Shown here one piece after another: positions 1 to 3,919 of a DNA stretch of 5,247 nucleotides. A program made the position numbers and the translations under genes. Position 1 is the stretch's first letter. Every line of letters starts with the position of its first letter. The stretch lies in the NCBI GenBank assembly GCA_050942995.1, contig JBMNOI010000173.1:1-5247 (forward strand), in the 5' to 3' direction. The stretch comes from JBMNOI01 sp050942995 (GTDB taxonomy: Bacteria; Chloroflexota; Anaerolineae; UBA1429). The notes under the pieces were generated by a model. It was not told the DNA's origin and did no database searches. It was given only the letters and a program-made list of their open reading frames with translations.

Positions 1-150
1 GACATCATGAACCGCCTTATCGCGGCGGGCCTGCGCCTGGAGCGCTTCGAGGAGCACCCCGACCTGTTCTGGAACCAGTTCCCTCACCTGCCGCCGGATC
101 TGGCCGCCCGCCTCCCCCACACCTTCTCCCTGCTGATGCGAAAAGAATAG
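1..150 (+). CDS. C-terminal end of a probable class I SAM-dependent methyltransferase (partial)
   Basis: The reading frame is open from the first base and stops at TAG (148-150), giving the last 49 residues of a protein whose start lies outside the window. The visible tail contains a helix-like segment (IAAGLRLERFEEHPD), an aromatic/proline stretch (FWNQFPHLPP) and the ending LPHTFSLLMRKE. In class I methyltransferases of the Methyltransf_11/25 type, the chain often ends this way: the last helix ("aGL.le.f.E.p") leads into a terminal beta strand ending in "P..fsL.a.K". The SAM-binding glycine-rich motif is not visible, so the assignment comes from the tail alone. The gene converges on bipA and probably shares the hairpin at 195-230 as a terminator. 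The substrate cannot be inferred. Confidence 0.66.
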   Translation, partial: DIMNRLIAAGLRLERFEEHPDLFWNQFPHLPPDLAARLPHTFSLLMRKE

Positions 151-194
151 CCGGGCGCCCCCACCGACGACGGGGAAGCGAACACCCCTCCACC

Positions 195-230
195 AACAGG
201 CCCCGAACAGCTACCTGTCCGGGGCCTGTT
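195..230. terminator. Hairpin between convergent genes, likely shared terminator
   Basis: An 11-bp perfect stem (195-205 with 220-230) continues after one A/C mismatch into four more pairs (207-210 with 215-218), closing a CTAC tetraloop. It lies 45 nt after the methyltransferase stop and about 10 nt beyond the bipA stop on the other strand. On the plus strand it is followed by a short T-run and a pyrimidine stretch (TTTCTCCC). On the minus strand there is no real U-tract. It is best read as a bidirectional terminator that is stronger for the rightward transcript. Confidence 0.72.
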
Positions 231-240
231 TCTCCCGCGC

Positions 241-2094
241 CTACGCCACTTCCATTTTGGCGCGCCTTTGCTGCTTGTTCCGCTCGTGGGTGTCCAGAAT
301 CGCCTTGCGGATGCGCAGATTCTGCGGCGTCACCTCCAGCAGCTCATCCTCGGCCAGATACTCGATGGCCTCGTCCAGGCTCATCTCGCGCACACCGTTC
401 AGGCGTACCTCGATATCCCGCGTCGACTGACGCATATTGGTGAGATGCTTGCGCTTGCACACATTCACCGCCACATCCACCGGCCGCTGGTTCTCGCCCA
501 CCACCATCCCCTCGTACACCCGGGTGCCGGGGGTAATGAACAGCACCCCGCGCTCCTCGGCGTTCTTGAGGCCAAAGCTGGTGGCCTGCCCCGCCTCGGA
601 CGCGACGAGCGATCCGCTCGTCCGTGAGGGGATCTCGCCCGCCATGGGCAGATAGCCGTGGAACAGGGTATTCATCACGCCCAACCCCCGGGTGGCGGTG
701 AGGAACTGGTAGCGAAAGCCCAGCAGCCCCCGCGTGGGCACCAGATAGGTCATATAGACGCTGCTGTCGCCCTTGTTCGTCATGTTCAACATCTGCCCGC
801 GACGACTGCCCAACATCTCGACCACCGTGCCCACCACCTCGGCCGTGGTCTCGATGTGCACCTCCTCGAACGGCTCCAGAATCTGCCCGTTTTCGTCGTG
901 GCGCATGAGCACCGTGGGCCGTGACACCTGAAACTCGTACCCCTCGCGGCGCATCGTCTCGATGAGGATGGCCAGGTGCAGTTCGCCCCGCCCGGAGACC
1001 TCGAACGAGTCGGGGCTGTCGGTCTCGGCCACCCGCAGCGCCATGTCGTGGCGCAGCTCATCGAACAGCCGCTCGCGCAGGCGGCGCGATGTGCCCCAGC
1101 GCCCCTCACTGCCGTATAGCGGCGACATGTTCACGCCAAAGGTCATGCGCACCGTCGGCTCCTCGACTCGAATCGTCGGCAACGCCCGGGGATGCTCGGG
1201 ATCGGCCAGCGTCTCGCCGATGGCGACATCCTCCAGCCCTATCACCACGGCGATATCGCCCGCCTCGACCTGCTCCACATCCACCCGCTGCAACCCCTCG
1301 TGCACCTGCAGATAGCGGGCTCGCTCGGCCCGATGTTCGCCGTCCCGAGTGATGCGCACCAGATCCTGCCCCGCGCACAGACGGCCGGCGGTCACCCGCC
1401 CGATGGCGGTGATGCCCCGATGCGGGTCATAGTCCAGGGTGGTCACCAACATCTGCAACGGCGCATCCATATCGACCACCGGCGCCGGCACATGGCGCAG
1501 AATGGCGTCAAAGAGCGGTTCCAGATTGGGCCCCAGTTGAGGGGTGAGCCCCGCCTGCCCGGCGAGCGCATTGGTATAGACCACATGGAAATCGGCCTGC
1601 TCGTCGCTGGCGCCCAATTCCAGAAACAGGTCAAAGGTGCGGCTCAGGGTATCGTCGGGGTTAGCCCCCCGCCGATCGACCTTATTGATCACCACGATCA
1701 CCCGGTGGTTCATGGCCAGTGCCTTTTTCAGCACAAAGCGCGTCTGCGGCATGGGCCCCTCGGCGGCGTCCACCATCAGCAGCACGCCGTCCACCATGTT
1801 CAGCACCCGCTCCACCTCGCCGCCGAAATCGGCGTGGCCGGGAGTGTCCACGATGTTGATCTTGACCTGCTGAGAGGTGACGGGATCCCACACGGTGATG
1901 GCCGTGTTCTTGGCCAGAATGGTGATGCCTCGCTCGCGCTCCAGAGCGTTCGAGTCCAGCACCCGCTCGGCCACCTGCTGGTTCTCGCGAAATACCCGCC
2001 CCTGCTTGAGCAGACCGTCCACCAGGGTGGTCTTGCCATGGTCCACATGGGCGATAATGGCCACATTGCGAAGATCGGTTCGTTCGTTTCGCAT
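241..2094 (-). CDS. bipA/typA: Ribosome-associated translational GTPase BipA/TypA
   Basis: Complete 617-aa protein of usual family length, stop TAG. BipA is an EF-G-like GTPase that binds the ribosome and supports subunit assembly and stress or low-temperature growth. Domains in order: a GTPase domain with P-loop AHVDHGKT (15-22), switch I motif ERGITI (about 54-59), DTPGH (83-87), NKVD (137-140) and a G5-like TNAL (about 174-177, where SAL/SAK is commoner); a domain II beta barrel starting near LVTTLDYDPHRGITAIGRV; EF-G-like domains III and V (GRGELHLAILIETMRREGYE, GLLGFRYQFLT); and the BipA-specific C-terminal domain (YEGMVVGENQRPVDVAVNVC, then LTNMRQSTRD). The last part separates it from EF-G, LepA and TetM. 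The frame continues upstream to a TTG at 2121, but ATG 2094 has a good AGGTGA ribosome site 5 nt away. The TTG lies inside a hairpin, so I chose the ATG. It is a single-gene unit, divergent from the DUF1579 operon. Confidence 0.97.
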   Translation of the reverse strand: MRNERTDLRNVAIIAHVDHGKTTLVDGLLKQGRVFRENQQVAERVLDSNALERERGITILAKNTAITVWDPVTSQQVKINIVDTPGHADFGGEVERVLNMVDGVLLMVDAAEGPMPQTRFVLKKALAMNHRVIVVINKVDRRGANPDDTLSRTFDLFLELGASDEQADFHVVYTNALAGQAGLTPQLGPNLEPLFDAILRHVPAPVVDMDAPLQMLVTTLDYDPHRGITAIGRVTAGRLCAGQDLVRITRDGEHRAERARYLQVHEGLQRVDVEQVEAGDIAVVIGLEDVAIGETLADPEHPRALPTIRVEEPTVRMTFGVNMSPLYGSEGRWGTSRRLRERLFDELRHDMALRVAETDSPDSFEVSGRGELHLAILIETMRREGYEFQVSRPTVLMRHDENGQILEPFEEVHIETTAEVVGTVVEMLGSRRGQMLNMTNKGDSSVYMTYLVPTRGLLGFRYQFLTATRGLGVMNTLFHGYLPMAGEIPSRTSGSLVASEAGQATSFGLKNAEERGVLFITPGTRVYEGMVVGENQRPVDVAVNVCKRKHLTNMRQSTRDIEVRLNGVREMSLDEAIEYLAEDELLEVTPQNLRIRKAILDTHERNKQQRRAKMEVA

Positions 2095-2099
2095 CCCAT

Positions 2100-2105
2100 T
2101 CACCT
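2100..2105 (-). promoter_or_regulatory. bipA ribosome binding site that decides the start
   Basis: The minus strand reads AGGTGA, a direct match to part of AGGAGGTGA, followed by a 5-nt spacer and then ATG at 2094. The alternative upstream TTG codons (2121, 2118) have no purine-rich site in front. They sit in or next to the leader hairpin, and the GTG at 2103 overlaps this very site. Confidence 0.7.
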
Positions 2106-2119
2106 GACTCTCTGACAAC

Positions 2120-2149
2120 AAGACCTCGGCCGATCCGGGCCGAGGTCTT
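2120..2149. promoter_or_regulatory. 12-bp perfect hairpin in the bipA leader (attenuator- or terminator-like)
   Basis: 2120-2131 (AAGACCTCGGCC) pairs perfectly with 2138-2149 (GGCCGAGGTCTT) around a 6-nt loop, GATCCG. It lies between the predicted bipA promoter and the bipA ribosome binding site, so it would form in the mRNA leader about 25 nt before the start codon without covering the AGGTGA site. On the minus strand the stem is followed by TTGTTGTC, a weak U-tract. On the plus strand it is followed by TCTCGTTCATT after the final T's, which is more terminator-like, although no plus-strand gene ends here. Possible roles are leader attenuation, mRNA 5' stabilisation, or blocking of antisense transcription out of bipA. 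The stem is certain; the role is inference. Confidence 0.6.
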
Positions 2150-2171
2150 TCTCGTTCATTGCCGACCCGTT

Positions 2172-2200
2172 ATCTTATCGTCAAGGGGCCATTCTGTCAA
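2172..2200 (-). promoter_or_regulatory. Sigma70-type promoter for bipA
   Basis: On the minus strand a perfect -35 TTGACA (2200-2195) is separated by 17 nt from TAAGAT (2177-2172), which matches 4 of 6 positions of TATAAT. Transcription would start near 2165, giving a leader of about 70 nt that contains the 2120-2149 hairpin. A second TTGACG occurs inside the spacer but has no good -10 partner. Confidence 0.6.
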
Positions 2201-2215
2201 ACGAGTCGGACAGCC

Positions 2216-2296
2216 CCATCTTCCAAAGGTCTCTACCCGGAGCAAGCGGCTGACGGGGAAAACACGTGATTGGCATTCGCCACCTTTGGAAGATGG
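2216..2296. repeat. 81-bp element bounded by a perfect 15-bp inverted repeat
   Basis: 2216-2230 (CCATCTTCCAAAGGT) and 2282-2296 (ACCTTTGGAAGATGG) are exact reverse complements separated by 51 nt. The interior holds a small possible stem, CCCG (2236-2239) with CGGG (2254-2257), and the palindrome CACGTG (2263-2268). The element lies between the two divergent -35 boxes (2200 and 2314), so neither predicted transcript contains it. No target-site duplication is visible at its edges and no open reading frame of note lies inside. It could be a paired protein-binding site serving both promoters, a small MITE-like relic, or a structured RNA with its own promoter. I see no strong promoter for the last option. 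Confidence 0.75.
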
Positions 2297-2313
2297 ATAG
2301 ATCCACCCCGCGG

Positions 2314-2343
2314 TTGACAAACCCTATCGTCTCGGGCTATTCT
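2314..2343 (+). promoter_or_regulatory. Sigma70-type promoter for the DUF1579-VOC-YciI operon
   Basis: A perfect -35 TTGACA (2314-2319) is followed after 18 nt by TATTCT (2338-2343), which matches 4 of 6 positions of TATAAT. The start site would be near 2350, leaving a leader of about 70 nt before the DUF1579 ATG. The weak -10 combined with a consensus -35 and an overlapping inverted repeat suggests a controlled promoter. Confidence 0.55.
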
Positions 2344-2362
2344 TGATTTATACACTCAAGAA
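2340..2362. promoter_or_regulatory. Operator-like inverted repeat over the operon -10 and start region
   Basis: TTCTTGA (2340-2346) and TCAAGAA (2356-2362) form a perfect 7-bp inverted repeat with a 9-nt AT-rich spacer. It covers the downstream half of the -10 and the predicted start site. The half-site centres are about 16 nt apart, a geometry that would suit a dimeric repressor. No regulator gene is in the window, so the binding protein is unknown. Confidence 0.4.
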
Positions 2363-2422
2363 AACGATTCGCCAGAATATCGAGTGGTGTGAGTGTCATA
2401 GTCGCAAAGGGAGAGTTTGAAA

Positions 2423-2941
2423 ATGGCGACAGGTGAACCGCAGACAAAAGAGAAAGAAGGGGCGAGGCTGCAGCTCCAGAAGGAGCACCACTGGCTGAAA
2501 AGGCTCGTCGGCGAGTGGGAACACCGCAGCGAGGTACCGTCCGAGTCGGGGGGCCCGCCGGATGTCTACACAGGAACGATGACCGTACGCAGCCTGGGTG
2601 ACCGGTGGTTTCTGGTAGAAGATTCCACCAGATTACCGGACGGTCATGTTATGTTGTCGATGCTGACCCTGGGCTACGATCCCGATAAGGGGCATTTCGT
2701 GGGCACCTGGGTCTCGCCGGACGATACGCGCATGTGGGTATACGACAGGGGCGACCTGGACACCGACGAACGGGTACTGACGCTGCAGTCCGTTGGCCCC
2801 ACGATGGATCGCATGGACGAGACACAGTATCGCGATGTGATAGAGATCGAAAGCGACGACCGGATAATACAGTCCGCCTATATGCTTCAAAACGGCCGGT
2901 GGGAGCTGCTGATGCGCATCGAACATCAGCGGGTAAAGTAA
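2423..2941 (+). CDS. DUF1579 family protein
   Basis: 172-aa soluble protein with no signal peptide or membrane segment. It matches the DUF1579 (PF07617) pattern along its length: EHHWLKRLVGEWEHRSE (21-37), TMTVRSLGDRWFLVED (52-67), MLTLGYDPDKGHFVGTWV (80-97), MWVYDRGDLD (104-113), LTLQSVGP (119-126) and YRDVIEIESDDR (136-147). The family is thought to form a lipocalin-like beta barrel and has no established reaction. The frame opens at a TTG at 2417, but the purine-rich site AAGGGAGAG (2407-2415) is too close to that codon and spaced normally for ATG 2423, so I use the ATG. It is the first gene of a probable operon: the VOC gene follows after 23 nt. It is usually annotated as a hypothetical protein; a small-molecule binding role is inference. 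Confidence 0.87.
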   Translation: MATGEPQTKEKEGARLQLQKEHHWLKRLVGEWEHRSEVPSESGGPPDVYTGTMTVRSLGDRWFLVEDSTRLPDGHVMLSMLTLGYDPDKGHFVGTWVSPDDTRMWVYDRGDLDTDERVLTLQSVGPTMDRMDETQYRDVIEIESDDRIIQSAYMLQNGRWELLMRIEHQRVK

Positions 2942-2964
2942 CATCCCGGATAAAGGAGCCAGAG

Positions 2965-3354
2965 ATGAGGATCTTTGTAACAAGCGTCCTTGTCGATGAC
3001 CAGGGCAAAGCGCTTCGCTTCTACACCGAAAAGCTGGGTTTTGTGAAAAAGCAGGATATATCCGCCGGGGACTATCGCTGGTTGACCGTCGTCTCGCCGG
3101 AGGATCCGGACGGAGTCGAGCTCTTGCTCGAACCCGGCGCCCATCCTGCTGCCGAACCTTACAAAAAGGCACTCTTCGATGACGGAATCCCGTTCACATC
3201 CTTTGCAGTCGATAACGTACAACAAGAGTATGAGCGCCTGCGCGATCTCGGCGTAGAATTTAGTGTACCGCCCACTCAGGCGGGGCCCGTCATGATGGCC
3301 ATACTGGATGACACCTGCGGCAACCTGATCCAGATCGTCGAACAGCCGCGTTGA
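2965..3354 (+). CDS. VOC (glyoxalase-fold) superfamily protein lacking most metal ligands
   Basis: 129-aa protein made of the two beta-alpha-beta-beta-beta modules of the vicinal oxygen chelate fold. Module 1 contains TSVLVDDQGKALRFYTEKLGFV (6-27) and VELLLEP (51-57). Module 2 contains FAVDNVQQEYERLRDLGVEF (80-99) and DDTCGNLIQIVE (115-126). Family members include glyoxalase I, extradiol dioxygenases and antibiotic-resistance proteins. The four usual metal-ligand positions are mostly not filled: the first His position is near V5/T6, the second near F77/T78, and the final Glu position is Q123. Only the Glu in VELLLEP (E52) fits, so glyoxalase I activity is unlikely. The ATG at 2965 follows an AAAGGAG ribosome site (2952-2958), 23 nt after the DUF1579 stop. 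The internal start of a longer upstream frame is rejected because it overlaps DUF1579. Substrate unknown. Confidence 0.9.
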   Translation: MRIFVTSVLVDDQGKALRFYTEKLGFVKKQDISAGDYRWLTVVSPEDPDGVELLLEPGAHPAAEPYKKALFDDGIPFTSFAVDNVQQEYERLRDLGVEFSVPPTQAGPVMMAILDDTCGNLIQIVEQPR

Positions 3355-3385
3355 GTGGGAGTGGCGGTTTCGTTCGCCCCCCACT
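3354..3385 (+). other. Imperfect intercistronic hairpin after the VOC gene
   Basis: AGTGGG (3354-3359) pairs with CCCACT (3380-3385), and inside it GGCG (3363-3366) pairs with CGCC (3375-3378) around an 8-nt loop. Unpaired bases are 3360-3362 and 3379. It starts on the last base of the VOC stop codon and ends 18 nt before the YciI-type start, with no U-tract. It may stabilise or process the message rather than end it. Confidence 0.4.
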
Positions 3386-3403
3386 GGGGCAAAGGGAGAT
3401 ACC

Positions 3404-3763
3404 GTGAGATACATGATTATGACGTTTGGAGACCAGTCCGGCCTTCAGGCGAAAACGAAGGACTGGATCAGAGAGATGATCGCCTTCATGCAGACGCTCG
3501 ATCAAGACCTTAGGCGCTCGGGTGAACTGGTCTACGAAGAGGGACTTGCCGATCCGAGTCAGGCCAGAACCGTCGTCGCCGTAGACGGTCGCCCTGTGGT
3601 CAAGAACGAGCCGTTCATCGAGTCGCGGCGGTCCCTGGCGGGCTTTTGGATCGTCGATGTCGAAAGCGAAGAGCGCGCCATCGAGATCGCCTCTCGAATC
3701 GTCGACTTTATTCAGGAGCCCATCGAAGTTCGGCAGTGCATGGACGAGCCGCCCGAGATATAG
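3404..3763 (+). CDS. YciI-like (YCII-related/DGPF-type) protein
   Basis: 119-aa soluble protein with the compact ferredoxin-like YCII fold expected from its pattern: strand MRYMIMTFGDQ (1-11), helix about 18-39, ELVYEEGLADPSQARTVVAVDGRPVV (41-66), ESRRSLAGFWIVDVESEERAIEIASRIVDF (73-102) and IEVRQCMD (107-114). It resembles the PF03795 members called DGPF proteins, often found beside ECF sigma-factor genes. No sigma-factor gene is visible here. The DGPF signature itself is altered to NEPF (68-71). The start is GTG, with GGGAG (3394-3398) 5 nt upstream; MRYM fits the usual family start (MKYM/MRYM), so the later ATGs at 3413 and 3419 are less likely. It lies 49 nt after the VOC gene and is last in the operon. 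Biochemical role unknown. Confidence 0.88.
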   Translation: MRYMIMTFGDQSGLQAKTKDWIREMIAFMQTLDQDLRRSGELVYEEGLADPSQARTVVAVDGRPVVKNEPFIESRRSLAGFWIVDVESEERAIEIASRIVDFIQEPIEVRQCMDEPPEI

Positions 3764-3801
3764 CCCCGGTGGGAATCCCTCTTCTGTCGAAAAGGCGGCC
3801 G

Positions 3802-3839
3802 ATCCGGCGGGCGCATAGTCGGCTGTGCGCCCGCCGGAT
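3802..3839 (+). terminator. Strong hairpin ending the three-gene operon
   Basis: ATCCGGCGGGCGCA (3802-3815) pairs perfectly with 3826-3839. The stem extends inward through a T-G wobble and two more pairs to a TCGG loop, giving 17 pairs in all. It lies 38 nt after the YciI-type stop and upstream of the LCP promoter. No U-tract follows, as in the other stems of this window, so termination strength is uncertain. A minor palindrome, ATGAT-GA-ATCAT (3838-3849), abuts it. Confidence 0.6.
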
Positions 3840-3849
3840 GATGAATCAT

Positions 3850-3866
3850 GGACGCGAGTTGCGTCC
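3850..3866. promoter_or_regulatory. Small inverted repeat at the LCP promoter -35
   Basis: GGACGC (3850-3855) and GCGTCC (3861-3866) are perfect reverse complements with a 5-nt spacer, overlapping the poor -35 of the next promoter. It could be an activator or repressor site, or a chance GC-rich palindrome. Confidence 0.25.
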
Positions 3867-3886
3867 TGAGCGGCGTAGCGTATAAT
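3859..3886 (+). promoter_or_regulatory. Promoter for the LCP-family gene
   Basis: A perfect TATAAT (3881-3886) lies 34 nt before the LCP start codon. The best -35 is TTGCGT (3859-3864) at 16 nt, matching only TTG of the consensus. A start near 3893 would give a leader of about 27 nt containing the ribosome site AGAGGAGA (3902-3909). Confidence 0.5.
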
Positions 3887-3919
3887 GCCGCCAATGACAG
3901 AAGAGGAGATATATATCCC

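Noticed and set aside
1192..2115. Long plus-strand open frame (307 codons) antisense to bipA, ending 4 nt before the 2120-2149 hairpin
   Set aside because: It is rich in His, Gln and Gly with no recognisable domain, as expected from the complement of a conserved GC-rich gene. It lies wholly inside an unmistakable bipA. The hairpin position is curious but does not make the frame a gene.
2095..2121. Alternative bipA start at TTG 2121, adding nine residues
   Set aside because: The codon is inside the leader hairpin, has no ribosome site, and adds residues not typical of the family. ATG 2094 has AGGTGA at correct spacing.
2216..2296. Known riboswitch, 6S RNA or SRP RNA at the inverted-repeat element
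   Set aside because: I compared the interior by eye with motifs of common riboswitches, SRP RNA and 6S RNA and found no convincing match on either strand. No strong promoter drives it, so it is listed only as a repeat.
2734..2964. Upstream extension of the VOC frame to an ATG at 2734
   Set aside because: The extension overlaps the DUF1579 gene in another frame and encodes an Arg/His/Gly-rich sequence with no family match. ATG 2965 has a good ribosome site, and the VOC fold begins right there.
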